Of a stretch of DNA of 64,000 nt, positions 41,430 through 50,772 are shown in pieces. The notes under the pieces are model-generated. The model did no database searches and was not told the DNA's origin. It saw only the letters and a program-made list of their open reading frames with translations. The stretch lies in NCBI GenBank assembly GCA_963774625.1, contig CAVZFQ010000013.1, positions 372,001 to 436,000 on the forward strand, written 5' to 3'. Every line of letters starts with the position of its first letter. Position 1 is the stretch's first letter. The position numbers were made by a program, and so were the translations under genes. This DNA comes from VAXT01 sp963774625 (GTDB taxonomy: Bacteria > Actinomycetota > Thermoleophilia > Gaiellales > Gaiellaceae).

Positions 41430-42598
41430 CAACGCTCGAAGAGCGCGGCCTGCCCCTGGCCCACGCCGACGCACAGGGTGGCAAGGCCGTAGCGGCCGCC
41501 GCGACGGCGCAGCTCGTGCAGGAGGGTCACGACGAGGCGGGCCCCACTCATGCCCAGCGGGTGGCCGATCGCGATTGCCCCTCCGTTGACGTTCACGCGT
41601 TCCGGATCGAGCCCGAGCTCGCGGATGACGGCGATGCTCTGGGAGGCGAAGGCTTCGTTCAGCTCGACGAGGTCGAGGTCGCCGGGCTCGACCCCTGCGC
41701 GCTCGAGCAGCTTCCGCACTGCGGGCACAGGGCCGATGCCCATCACGCGGGGGTTGACGCCGGCGACTGCGCTCGCGACGAACGCGCCGAGCGGAGCTAC
41801 GCCGAGCTCCTGCGCTTTCTCCTCGCCGGCGATGACCAGCGCCGCGGCACCGTCGTTGATCCCGCTCGAGTTCCCGGCCGTGACGGTGCCGCCGGCGCGG
41901 AACACCGGCTGCAGGCTCGCGAGCTTCTCCGCGTTCGTGTCCGGCCGAGGATGCTCGTCCCGCGTGACGTCACCCACGGGGACGAGCTCGTCGTCGAAGC
42001 GGCCCGACTCCGCGGCTTCGGCCCAGCGCCGCTGCGACCTGAGAGCGAACTCGTCCTGCTCCTCGCGCGTGACCGCGTAGCGCTCGGCGACGTTCTCACC
42101 GGTCTCGCCCATCGACTCCAGCGGGAACATCGCTTCCATCCTCGGGTTCGGAAAGCGCCACCCGAGAGTCGTGTCGAAGACCTCCGGTTCCTTGTCCGGG
42201 GCGTCTTCGTCCGGCTTCGCCATCACGAGCGGAGCGCGGCTCATCGACTCGACGCCGCCCGCGACGAAGAGGTCGCCGTCGCCGGCTGCGATCGCGTGAC
42301 TCGCCGCCACGACGGCGGATAGCCCCGAAGCGCAGAGCCTGTTCACCGTCACCCCCGCGACTGACTCGGGAAGCCCCGCCAGCAGGGCGGCCATGCGCGC
42401 CACGTTGCGGTTGTCCTCGCCGGCCTGGTTCGCAGCCCCGAAGTAGACGTCCTCGATCTGCTCTGCCGGCACGCCCGCCCGCTCGACAGCCGCTGCGATG
42501 GCCGCTGCGGCCAGGTCGTCGGGACGCACGCCTGCCAGCGCGCCCCCTTTACGACCCACCGGGGTGCGTACGGCGGAGAGGACGACTGCGCGGCTCAA
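41429..42598 (-). CDS. Acetyl-CoA C-acyltransferase (thiolase; 3-oxoadipyl-CoA type possible)
   Basis: The 389-residue thiolase has catalytic cysteine in NRLCASGLSAV, NEAFASQ, the histidine in IAIGHPLGMSGAR and the second cysteine in ATLCVGVGQGQA. It could end phenylacetate degradation (PaaJ) or beta-oxidation. The start is TTG at 42598 with AGGAG five bases before, giving MSRAVVLSAVRTPVG. Confidence 0.93.
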   Translation of the reverse strand: MSRAVVLSAVRTPVGRKGGALAGVRPDDLAAAAIAAAVERAGVPAEQIEDVYFGAANQAGEDNRNVARMAALLAGLPESVAGVTVNRLCASGLSAVVAASHAIAAGDGDLFVAGGVESMSRAPLVMAKPDEDAPDKEPEVFDTTLGWRFPNPRMEAMFPLESMGETGENVAERYAVTREEQDEFALRSQRRWAEAAESGRFDDELVPVGDVTRDEHPRPDTNAEKLASLQPVFRAGGTVTAGNSSGINDGAAALVIAGEEKAQELGVAPLGAFVASAVAGVNPRVMGIGPVPAVRKLLERAGVEPGDLDLVELNEAFASQSIAVIRELGLDPERVNVNGGAIAIGHPLGMSGARLVVTLLHELRRRGGRYGLATLCVGVGQGQAALFER

Positions 42599-42605
42599 AT
42601 CGCTC

Positions 42606-42956
42606 CTATCGCGGGCGGTGGCCGAAGAACCAGCGCTCGAGCGGGCGCAGTAGTTCCTTGCGGGTGAACGGCCGAACGTGCTCCGAGCGGCCATCACGCT
42701 CCGACACGGACAGATCGTCTTCGAGGATCTCGTTCGCACGCTGGAGCGCGTCGTCGAGCTCGAAGCCCTCGAACACGTAGTCGTCGGGGTGAGGCTCGTC
42801 GGTCGAGCGGTGCTGAGGGTTGATCGCGCGGCCCACGCCCCAGGCCCCGCCCTCCCGCCGCTCGATCCAGATCAGGATCCGCTCGTCGGTTCCGGCCTCG
42901 TCCACTCCGTGCAGCTCGCGCTCTGCGAAACGCCCGGCTGTGGACAGCTTGCGCAC
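42606..42956 (-). CDS. Hypothetical protein
   Basis: The 116-residue protein is rich in Glu/Asp/Arg, with RILIWIERREGGAWGVGRAINPQ and DYVFEGFELDDALQRANEILEDDLSVSE. No family is recognised. GTG at 42956 has TATCCT six bases before it, a leaderless layout. The thiolase gene follows seven bases after its stop. Confidence 0.65.
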   Translation of the reverse strand: MRKLSTAGRFAERELHGVDEAGTDERILIWIERREGGAWGVGRAINPQHRSTDEPHPDDYVFEGFELDDALQRANEILEDDLSVSERDGRSEHVRPFTRKELLRPLERWFFGHRPR

Positions 42957-42962
42957 AGGACG

Positions 42963-42972
42963 AGGATACAAT
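42963..42972. promoter_or_regulatory. Overlapping divergent -10 elements
   Basis: TACAAT (42967-42972, plus) lies eight bases before ATG 42981; TATCCT (42968-42963, minus) lies six bases before GTG 42956. The whole spacer is 24 bases, so both mRNAs must be leaderless or nearly so. Confidence 0.55.
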
Positions 42973-42980
42973 CGGCCGCG

Positions 42981-43214
42981 ATGGCGATCGGCGACTTCTT
43001 TCGGAACCTGTTCAACAAGTCGAGTCACGTCGATCGGGTCGCGGCGTACGTCATCCGCGAGCACGAGCGAGGGCGCTCGCTGACCGAGATTCTCGACGAC
43101 CCGTACGTGAAGAACCGGACGACCCCACAGGAGCGCGACCGACTCCTCGACCGGCCCGAAGTGATCCGCGCACTGGGCGACGACGTCGTCGGCCAGGCCA
43201 AAGTCGACCTCTAG
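42981..43214 (+). CDS. Small conserved-looking hypothetical protein
   Basis: The 77-residue protein begins MAIGDFFRNLFNKSSHVDRVAAYVIREHERGRSLTEILDDPYVKNR and ends DDVVGQAKVDL. It is charged and helical with no membrane segment. The LTEILDDPYVKNR part looks like a nucleic-acid or protein interaction helix pair, but no family is recognised. Confidence 0.65.
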   Translation: MAIGDFFRNLFNKSSHVDRVAAYVIREHERGRSLTEILDDPYVKNRTTPQERDRLLDRPEVIRALGDDVVGQAKVDL

Positions 43215-44144
43215 CTAGAGCTCGCGGCCGACGCCGCGCTCGCGGGCGAGCTCGACCGCCTTCGTCGCGATCGCGACGTCCCAGGCCGCGAGGCCGTTCG
43301 ACTTGAAGAGGACGATGTCCTCGGGTGACGCTCGGCCGGAGAACTCGCCGGCCACGACCTCGTGCAACTCGTGCACCTCGAGCCAGTCGAGGGTCCCCTG
43401 CTGGACCGGCTCGATGAGGTCGCCGGACTCGATCCGCGCCTGCTCCAGCGAGTCGCAGCAGACGAAGGCGGCGCGCTCGAGCACCTGGTTGTCGAGCTCG
43501 CGGTGCTGCGGGACGTTGGCTCCCATCGCGCAGACGAGCGCGCCGGGTTGCAGCCACTCGCCGCGCAGGACCGGGTCGGCGGAATTGGTGGCCGTCACCA
43601 CGATGTCCTGACTCGCCGGGTCGCGATGGGTCTCGCCTGCTTCGGCCTTCACCTTGCGGCAGAACTTCTTCAGGCTCTTCTCCGTGCGGCAGTAGGCGAC
43701 GACCTTCTCGATCGTCGGCACCGCCTCCCGAATAGAGGCGACCTGGCTCTCGGCCTGCCAGCCGCAGCCGAGGATCCCAAGCGTGGTCGCGCCTTCCTTG
43801 GCCAGGTACTTGGCCGCTACTCCGCTCGCGGCGCCGGTCCGCAGCTGCCCGAGCTTGTCGGCCTCGATGACGGCCTCCACCTCGGCCTTGTCGATGTCGA
43901 ACAGGGTGACCACGAAGGACGTGCGGTTCGGCAGCGCGGCGTAGGCCTTGACCCCGCCGCGGGCCAACTCGTGGTCGACCGCCGACATGACGGCCATCGC
44001 GCCACCCTCGAAGCGGTGCCGGTGGCGCGGCCGGTTGTCGACGGCGCCCTCGGCCATCCGTGCGAAGCAGGCCTCGATCGCCGCCAGCGCGTCTGCGGGC
44101 GTGAGCAGCGCGTCCACGTCGGCTTCGGACAGGTAGAGCGGCAT
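43215..44144 (-). CDS. Ornithine cyclodeaminase/mu-crystallin family enzyme
   Basis: The 309-residue protein has the Rossmann loop GILGCGWQAESQV, the KAYAALPN substrate loop and TNSADPVLRGEWLQPGALVCAMGAN. The family includes ornithine cyclodeaminase and imine reductases such as alanine dehydrogenase; the substrate is undecided. ATG at 44144; the stop meets the end of the plus-strand neighbour. Confidence 0.87.
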   Translation of the reverse strand: MPLYLSEADVDALLTPADALAAIEACFARMAEGAVDNRPRHRHRFEGGAMAVMSAVDHELARGGVKAYAALPNRTSFVVTLFDIDKAEVEAVIEADKLGQLRTGAASGVAAKYLAKEGATTLGILGCGWQAESQVASIREAVPTIEKVVAYCRTEKSLKKFCRKVKAEAGETHRDPASQDIVVTATNSADPVLRGEWLQPGALVCAMGANVPQHRELDNQVLERAAFVCCDSLEQARIESGDLIEPVQQGTLDWLEVHELHEVVAGEFSGRASPEDIVLFKSNGLAAWDVAIATKAVELARERGVGREL

Positions 44145-44153
44145 GCGCCGAGT

Positions 44154-44600
44154 CTACGAGGGCGACTTCGGGATGAAGCTGATGCGGCCGCCCGACTCCA
44201 GCAGCGCCCATTGCACGTCTTCGAGCGAGGAGATCTTCTGCAGCCGGGCCTCGCCGGCGACCTCCTCGGCCGTGATGCGCTCCTTGCGCAGGTTCTTCTC
44301 GATGACCTTGCCGTCCTCGACCAGGATCAGCGGCTCCGGCTCGAGCAGCGGGCGCACTCGCGGGAAACGCCACCCCGCGTAGGACATCGCGAGGGTCAGC
44401 AGTCCGAACATGCCCACCGCGAGCACGAGCCCGGTGACGGAGAGATCGTTCTGCGTCACGCCCTGCTGGAGCAGGTCGCCGACGACGACGAGGAGCAGGA
44501 GGTCGAACGGCTGGAGCGTGCTCAGCTCGCGCCGGCCGATCAGCCTCGTCAGCAGGAAGATGAAGAGGAACGCGAGGAAGGCGCGAACGACGATGTCCAT
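44154..44600 (-). CDS. DUF421 (YetF-like) membrane protein
   Basis: The 148-residue protein has the YetF start (FLFIFLLTRLIGRRELSTLQPFDLLLLVVVGDLLQ), two more helices and a cytoplasmic domain RPLLEPEPLILVEDGKVIEKNLRKERIT. It probably forms oligomeric membrane assemblies. It overlaps the upstream gene (TGATG). Confidence 0.85.
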   Translation of the reverse strand: MDIVVRAFLAFLFIFLLTRLIGRRELSTLQPFDLLLLVVVGDLLQQGVTQNDLSVTGLVLAVGMFGLLTLAMSYAGWRFPRVRPLLEPEPLILVEDGKVIEKNLRKERITAEEVAGEARLQKISSLEDVQWALLESGGRISFIPKSPS

Positions 44601-45172
44601 CAGGGAAACACCGTCAGGGTGCGGTCGACCTCGGCCAGGAGGGTCTCGCCGTCGTAGAGCTCGACGTCCTGCGACCGGCGGCCTACGTTCGTCGGGTTGA
44701 CCTGGTACTGGAGGAAGACGACTAGCTTGCGTCCGGCATCGACGTGGCCGAAATCGAGTGCCAGCCGGCCGTCACGGCTCGCTTCGCCGATCGGCGAGGG
44801 CTCGATGGTGTTGATCTGCATCTGCTCCGTCCACCCGCCGTCGAGAACCAGCGTGGCGTGGTCGATCTCATCCTTCGCCTCGACCGTGAAGCGACCCTCG
44901 TAGTAGAGGCCGCCGCGGATCGCCTCGGGCGCGAAGACTCGAAGGTCTGCCGCGGAGGCGGCGGCCAGGGACTCCGTCGGGCGCTGGCCGAAGACGTTCA
45001 GCAGCGCCGCCAGCGCGATGAGCGCGAGCAGGCCGAAGAAGATGCGTCGCACCACGAGCTCGACGCGCACCGCGCGATCGCGATTCTGCTTCAGGGTCAG
45101 GAACTGCGGCAGATCGGCCACGAGAGATCGTTCGCTGCCGCGGCCGTGGTTCCCTTTGTTAGCGACCACCAC
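44600..45172 (-). CDS. Single-pass membrane protein with extracytoplasmic beta domain
   Basis: The 190-residue protein has a cytoplasmic N terminus, one helix (IFFGLLALIALAALLNVFG, about residues 44-62) and a C-terminal beta-rich domain. No family is recognised. Two GTG codons, at 45172 and 45169, could be the start. It is co-transcribed with the DUF421 gene and may work with it. Confidence 0.7.
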   Translation of the reverse strand: MVVANKGNHGRGSERSLVADLPQFLTLKQNRDRAVRVELVVRRIFFGLLALIALAALLNVFGQRPTESLAAASAADLRVFAPEAIRGGLYYEGRFTVEAKDEIDHATLVLDGGWTEQMQINTIEPSPIGEASRDGRLALDFGHVDAGRKLVVFLQYQVNPTNVGRRSQDVELYDGETLLAEVDRTLTVFP

Positions 45173-45306
45173 CGTCAGGGTGACGGGGAAGTTCCTGCGC
45201 TTGACCGTTGCTCGTGGTCGTCGCCTGAAATTGACCCAAATGTGTCAGGACATTCCGGCCAAACGGCGTCACTATGCGCGCCCGCCCACGGAAGGACGAA
45301 GAGAAC

Positions 45307-45519
45307 GTGAAAACACTGATTGTGATCGCCGTTCTGACGGCAACGATGTTCGCCACTGCGGCTCCGGCCGAGGCAGCGAGCCCGCGCGAGCGAACACTCG
45401 CCCGCCAGGTGAAGACGCTCAAGGCCCAGAACGCCCTGCTCAAAGCCCAGATCACTCAGCTCGGCGCCCTGCTGACAGATCCCCGGCTTCGACCTGCGTA
45501 CCCGCGGTCTCGACGATGA
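45307..45519 (+). CDS. Small secreted coiled-coil protein
   Basis: The 70-residue product has a signal peptide (TLIVIAVLTATMFATAAPAEAA) and a heptad-like segment LARQVKTLKAQNALLKAQITQLGALL. The C-terminal 15 residues look poor; another frame would give PGFDLRTRGLDDDAYWG, so a one-base error near 45477 is possible. GTG at 45307. Confidence 0.55.
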   Translation: MKTLIVIAVLTATMFATAAPAEAASPRERTLARQVKTLKAQNALLKAQITQLGALLTDPRLRPAYPRSRR

Positions 45520-45589
45520 CGCCTACTGGGGCACGACGCGTCTAGCTCCGCCTCCGCCAACAACCCGCAAACCCGCATGGCCACGGCGA

Positions 45590-45662
45590 TGCGCCCGGCA
45601 CGATTCGAACGTGCGACCTCTGCCTCCGCAGGGCAGCGCTCTATCCCCTGAGCTACGGGCGC
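45590..45662 (-). tRNA. tRNA-Arg (anticodon GCG)
   Basis: All arms fold: acceptor GCGCCCG/CGGGCGC, D arm GCTC/GAGC, anticodon stem CTGCC/GGCAG with loop CTGCGGA, variable loop AGGTC and T arm GCACG/CGTGC with TTCGAAT. It is 73 nt with discriminator A and no encoded CCA. The anticodon 34-36 is GCG, reading CGC. Most bacteria use ACG, edited to ICG, for this box, so this isoacceptor is unusual. Confidence 0.92.
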
Positions 45663-45768
45663 GCGGCGCCTAGTCTAGCGGCGGCCTAAGGCTGCAAATC
45701 ACCACGACGCCAAAGCGTGCGTCAAACCCCATCTCCCATCTCTACGGAGTTGTGGGAGAAGCGGATTC

Positions 45769-46512
45769 TCAGCCGGCCAGGCGGCCCATGCGCCCCGCGA
45801 CGTCCAACTCGGCGTTCTCGGGGACCTCGGTCCGGACGTACGCGAGTGCTCGCCCCGGGATTGCACTGGTCACGCGGCCGACGACCTTTCCCTCGTACGT
45901 GATCTCTTCGCCACTCGAGGCCGAGTCGACCTCGAGCATGCGGAGCCGCCGATTGACTTTGCCGCGGTGCTGCAGCCGAGCGATCGGCTCCTGGCCGGGG
46001 TAGCAGCCCTTGGTGAACGAGACAGCGCGTTCGGTGAGCCCCGCCTCCGCGGGGAGCACCCGATCGTCGATCTCCGTCCCCCAGGCCGGGGTGCCGGCCT
46101 CGACCCGCAGGTGCTCGAGCTCGTCGGCGGAGAGCGTCGGCTCGATCGAGTCGTCGAGCACCTCGACTGCGGGCTCGCCGTAGTCGTCGTTCGGAATCCC
46201 GGCGCCTTCTCCGAACACGATCACCGAGCGATGCTCCTCCGGCTCGATCTCGACCTTCGCCGCGAACCGAGCGCGGGTCAGAGTCGAGCGAACCGCCTCG
46301 CCGAGGGCGGGCTCGGTCAGAAGCAGGAAGTCCTCGGGCCCGCGGCGGACGACGACGAGCGGTGCGATCACGCGTGCCTTCGGCGTGAGGAGCAACGCCT
46401 GGCAAGGGGCGGCGGTGACGTCGTTCGAGACCATCCGCTGCAGGAAGTCTTCGGCGTCCGGGCCCGCAACGCGCACGTAGTCCCGGGGTCGGCTGGCTGC
46501 CCTCTGTTCCAC
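45769..46512 (-). CDS. YgfZ/GcvT-like folate-binding protein
   Basis: The 247-residue protein has the YgfZ signature KGCYPGQEPIARLQHRGKVNRRL near residues 190-212 and the folate-fold start YVRVAGPDAEDFLQRMVSNDV. YgfZ helps iron-sulfur enzyme maintenance. TACACT ends seven bases before GTG 46512, favouring this start; another in-frame GTG at 46530 would leave no room for a promoter. Confidence 0.88.
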   Translation of the reverse strand: MEQRAASRPRDYVRVAGPDAEDFLQRMVSNDVTAAPCQALLLTPKARVIAPLVVVRRGPEDFLLLTEPALGEAVRSTLTRARFAAKVEIEPEEHRSVIVFGEGAGIPNDDYGEPAVEVLDDSIEPTLSADELEHLRVEAGTPAWGTEIDDRVLPAEAGLTERAVSFTKGCYPGQEPIARLQHRGKVNRRLRMLEVDSASSGEEITYEGKVVGRVTSAIPGRALAYVRTEVPENAELDVAGRMGRLAG

Positions 46513-46518
46513 CGTAAT

Positions 46519-46525
46519 TAGTGTA
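46519..46525. promoter_or_regulatory. Overlapping divergent -10 elements with 7-base spacing on both sides
   Basis: TAGTGT (46519-46524, plus) ends seven bases before GTG 46532. TACACT (46525-46520, minus) ends seven bases before GTG 46512. The two hexamers share five bases, giving a symmetric leaderless promoter for YgfZ and the oxidoreductase. Confidence 0.6.
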
Positions 46526-46531
46526 GGCACC

Positions 46532-47137
46532 GTGTTCCGCTCCAGAGCCGAGCGCAAGGTCGAGCAGGCCGGTTACGACCCGGCCCGGCTTCCTCCCGGC
46601 CAGTACCTGACCGAGAAGTGGCCCGTGCTCCACGCGGGCACCATCCCGAAGACGGACCTGGCCACATGGGACTTCACGGTTTCCGGGGAGGTCGAGCAGC
46701 CCTTGCGTCTCACCTGGGAGGAGCTGACCGCGCTGCCGGCGACCGAGATCACGCTCGACATCCACTGCGTCACGCGATGGAGCCGTTTCGACACCCGCTT
46801 CAAGGGCGTCCACTGGCGCGACCTCGCGGCGCTGACCGACCCGAAACCGGGCGCAAGCTTCGTCGTCGCGCAGGCCGAGCAGGGCTTCACCGCCAATGTG
46901 CCCCTCGCCGCGCTCGAGGACGAGAACGCGCTGGTCGCCTACGAGGCCGACGGCGAGCCCCTGACTCCAGAGCACGGATGGCCGCTCCGGCTCGTGGTGC
47001 CGAGCAAGTACTTCTGGAAGAGCGCGAAGTGGCTCCGGGGCCTCGAGCTCCTTAACCACGACCAGCCCGGCTTCTGGGAGCGCTACGGCTACCACAACGA
47101 GGCCGATTACTGGAAAGAGGAACGTTACGAGTTCTGA
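46532..47137 (+). CDS. Molybdopterin-dependent oxidoreductase (sulfite oxidase/YuiH type)
   Basis: The 201-residue protein has the sulfite oxidase fold: LTWEELTALPATEITLDIHCVTRWSRFD, with cysteine as likely molybdenum ligand, FKGVHWRDLA and HGWPLRLVVPSKYFWKSAKWLRGLEL. No Tat signal is seen, so it is probably cytoplasmic. It is short for the family but all core motifs are present. A terminator follows at 47253. Confidence 0.88.
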   Translation: MFRSRAERKVEQAGYDPARLPPGQYLTEKWPVLHAGTIPKTDLATWDFTVSGEVEQPLRLTWEELTALPATEITLDIHCVTRWSRFDTRFKGVHWRDLAALTDPKPGASFVVAQAEQGFTANVPLAALEDENALVAYEADGEPLTPEHGWPLRLVVPSKYFWKSAKWLRGLELLNHDQPGFWERYGYHNEADYWKEERYEF

Positions 47138-47252
47138 TCCCTCGACTGAGGGATCGACCCGGGCACGGCACGGCCGATATCGCAATTACCCACCTCCCCC
47201 ACCCTCATGCGGGGCCGCGGGAATACCTGCGAAACTGCATTCGAGAACAAAA

Positions 47253-47279
47253 GGGCCGGCTTTCGAGCTGGCCCTTTTT
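47253..47279 (+). terminator. Intrinsic terminator after the oxidoreductase
   Basis: GGGCCGGC pairs with GCTGGCCC (one G-U) around TTTCGA and is followed by TTTTT on the plus strand. Confidence 0.85.
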
Positions 47280-47312
47280 GCGTCCGGAGACGAGAGCCGC
47301 GGCCTGAATGCG

Positions 47313-47340
47313 AAAGGGGCCGGCTGGTGCCGGCCCCTTT
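47313..47340. terminator. Bidirectional terminator after groEL
   Basis: A perfect 12-bp stem, AAAGGGGCCGGC with GCCGGCCCCTTT, and loop TGGT. It lies 28 bases after the groEL stop on the minus strand and would also back up the plus-strand terminator. Confidence 0.8.
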
Positions 47341-47368
47341 CAAGAGCGTCCTTCCCGAAGGAAGGTCG

Positions 47369-48988
<1,620 letters not shown>

Positions 48989-49013
48989 GCGTTAGTTCCT
49001 TTCTCCTTCCTAA

Positions 49014-49065
49014 GGCACCGCGTGCGGTGCCGACTTCAGGACGCGCGGGCCTTGCCCGTGCGTCC
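49014..49065. other. Two hairpins in the groES-groEL spacer
   Basis: GGCACC...GGTGCC at 49014-49031 and GGACGCGCGGGC with GCCCGTGCGTCC at 49039-49065 stand in the 130-base spacer. No T tract follows. They may be mRNA-stability or processing sites that uncouple GroES and GroEL levels. Confidence 0.55.
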
Positions 49066-49118
49066 GTCGGAAATGACCGGTCGATCCGATCTCATCCGAC
49101 CAATTCGGCTCTCCTCGC

Positions 49119-49460
49119 CTAGGCGCTTGCGCCCGCGAGCTCCTTCTTCTTGGTCGATTTAGAGCCCTTGGACGAGACGACCTTGGCGAGCACATCGGAC
49201 TCGCGCAGGATCAGGACGTCGTCGGCGCCGAGCTTGATCTCGGTGCCGCCGTACTTGGAGTAAATGACCTCGTCGCCTGCTGCGACTTCCATCGGGACGA
49301 GCTCACCTTTGTCGTTGCGGCCACCCGGGCCAACTGCGAGGACCTTGCCGCGCTGCGGCTTCTCCTTCGCGGTGTCGGGCAGGACGATGCCACTGACGGT
49401 CGTCTCCTCTTCCTCGAGGGGCTCGACGATCAGGCGGTCGCCCAACGGTTGAACATCCAT
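49119..49460 (-). CDS. groES: Co-chaperonin GroES
   Basis: The 113-residue protein starts MDVQPLGDRLIVEPLEEEETTVSGIVLPDTAKEKPQ and has VIYSKYGGTEIK. A C-terminal Ser/Lys-rich extension of about 15 residues makes it longer than the usual 95-100. GGGAGG lies seven bases before the ATG, and the CIRCE operator is 37 bases further upstream. Confidence 0.96.
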   Translation of the reverse strand: MDVQPLGDRLIVEPLEEEETTVSGIVLPDTAKEKPQRGKVLAVGPGGRNDKGELVPMEVAAGDEVIYSKYGGTEIKLGADDVLILRESDVLAKVVSSKGSKSTKKKELAGASA

Positions 49461-49497
49461 CTATTTGCCTCCCTACGTTCGTACTTTGTGACAGGGG

Positions 49498-49524
49498 TTG
49501 GCACTCTTGCTTGTCGAGTGCCAG
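49498..49524. promoter_or_regulatory. CIRCE operator (HrcA-binding)
   Basis: TTGGCACTC-N9-GAGTGCCAG matches the CIRCE consensus TTAGCACTC-N9-GAGTGCTAA at 15 of 18 stem positions. It lies upstream of groES, so the chaperonin operon is probably repressed by HrcA until heat shock. A -10 box, TACCAT on the minus strand, is a candidate just before it. Confidence 0.9.
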
Positions 49525-49611
49525 AGCATGGTATCAAGCTTGGTTGCGCCAGGCGGCGCCGTCGGCAGGCCCGGAAACGCGCTGGTCACTTGAGTTTGTG
49601 ACACTAACGCG

Positions 49612-50049
49612 ATGCGTCGAGAATTCTCGGCCGGCGGCGTCCTCGTACGGCGCCTTCGGGGCCGCTGGTGGCTTGCCGCGATCCGTCCGGGAGGCCGACC
49701 GGAGGGGCTGTGGGCGCTGCCCAAAGGGCTGATCGGGCCAGGCGAGAGCCCTGAGGAGGCGGCGCTCCGGGAGGTCGGGGAGGAGACCGGGCTCGAAGCT
49801 GCCCCGGTCGAGAAGCTGGGCGACGTGAAGTACGTCTACACGTGGGCGGGCGAGCGGGTCTTCAAGATCGTGAGCTTCTACCTCTTCCGCTACCGATCGG
49901 GCCGCATCGGGGACATCGCGCCGGAGCAACGGATCGAGGTCGACGAGGCGCGGTGGCTACCACTCGAGGAGGCGCCGAAGCTGCTGGCGTACAAGGGCGA
50001 GCGCGAAATGGCCGCGAAAGCGCTCGCCGCGCTGGAGAAGCCCGTATGA
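49612..50049 (+). CDS. NUDIX hydrolase
   Basis: The 145-residue protein has a complete Nudix box, GPGESPEEAALREVGEETGL (residues about 43-62), with the REVGEE metal site. The N terminus SAGGVLVRR and LWALPKGLI resemble diadenosine or nucleotide-polyphosphate hydrolases. The substrate cannot be set. Confidence 0.92.
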   Translation: MRREFSAGGVLVRRLRGRWWLAAIRPGGRPEGLWALPKGLIGPGESPEEAALREVGEETGLEAAPVEKLGDVKYVYTWAGERVFKIVSFYLFRYRSGRIGDIAPEQRIEVDEARWLPLEEAPKLLAYKGEREMAAKALAALEKPV

Positions 50050-50074
50050 TCCTGCCGCCTCTGCCTGCCGTCCC

Positions 50075-50440
50075 ATGCGCGACAGCCTCATGTACGCCCT
50101 GAACTTCTACTCACCAATGGTCGCCGACCAATTGCGCTCTCGCCGCAAGACGGCCACGATCCGTCTCGGGGACAAGTCCCAGAAATACAAGAAGGGGATG
50201 ATCGTCCAGGTGCTCGCGGGCGCGAGGTACAGCCCGCGGCAGAAGATCTTCGAGGCGGTCATCGACAAAGTCGAGGTGAAGCGCCTCGCGGAACTCTCGC
50301 CGCGCGACATCGAGCACGACAACCCCGAGATCCGGCGCCCGGAGGACCTCGCGACGTTCCTCGGCCAGCTCTACAACCGCGAGGTCACCGAGGACGACAC
50401 GGTGACGCTCATCCGCTTCAGCGAGATCCGCCTGATCTAG
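50075..50440 (+). CDS. ASCH-like domain protein
   Basis: The 121-residue protein has YALNFYSPMVADQLRSRRKTATIRLGD, KKGMIVQVLAG and TVTLIRFSEIRLI, as in ASCH/PUA-like RNA-binding or N4-acetylcytidine amidohydrolase proteins. ATG at 50075 or 50090 may be the start. It meets the zinc-ribbon gene end to end with a four-base overlap. Confidence 0.72.
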   Translation: MRDSLMYALNFYSPMVADQLRSRRKTATIRLGDKSQKYKKGMIVQVLAGARYSPRQKIFEAVIDKVEVKRLAELSPRDIEHDNPEIRRPEDLATFLGQLYNREVTEDDTVTLIRFSEIRLI

Positions 50441-50718
50441 CTACGACCGGGCTTGCGGATGGGCCCGCCGAACGCCGTGGGCGGACGGAGCTCCCCGCCA
50501 CAGGCCTCGCACTCGACGGCGAAAGCCGACGAGAACCGCGCGTCGCACGCCGGGCAGCGGGAACGGATCTCCCCCTGGCACTGCGGGCAGGCCTCCGGTA
50601 GCTCGCCCTCCGACTCGTCGAAGTAGCGCTGGGCGAACCCGCACCGCAGGCAAAAGGCGACCCAGTCCCCGAGCGTCTTGCGGCGTTCCTCGCGCAACCA
50701 GTCGGATGCCTTGCCCAC
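50437..50718 (-). CDS. Double zinc-ribbon protein
   Basis: The 93-residue protein has four CxxC knuckles: CLRCG, CPQCQ, CPACD and CEACG, which can form two zinc ribbons. A role in nucleic-acid binding or protein contacts is likely. No closer family is recognised. Confidence 0.78.
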   Translation of the reverse strand: MGKASDWLREERRKTLGDWVAFCLRCGFAQRYFDESEGELPEACPQCQGEIRSRCPACDARFSSAFAVECEACGGELRPPTAFGGPIRKPGRS

Positions 50719-50772
50719 GGCTCTACGTTAGCCATGTTGCTCGCGCCTCTGAGAGAGGTGTACTGTCGCCCC

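Noticed and set aside
43362..44657. Open frame on the plus strand over the ornithine cyclodeaminase-like and DUF421 genes
   Set aside because: It is a shadow of two well-supported minus-strand genes, and its product is Arg/Asp/His-rich with no domain.
45520..45589. Continuation of the small secreted protein into the tRNA
   Set aside because: The alternative frame has plausible sequence (FDLRTRGLDDDAYWG) but no stop before the tRNA gene; support is too weak.
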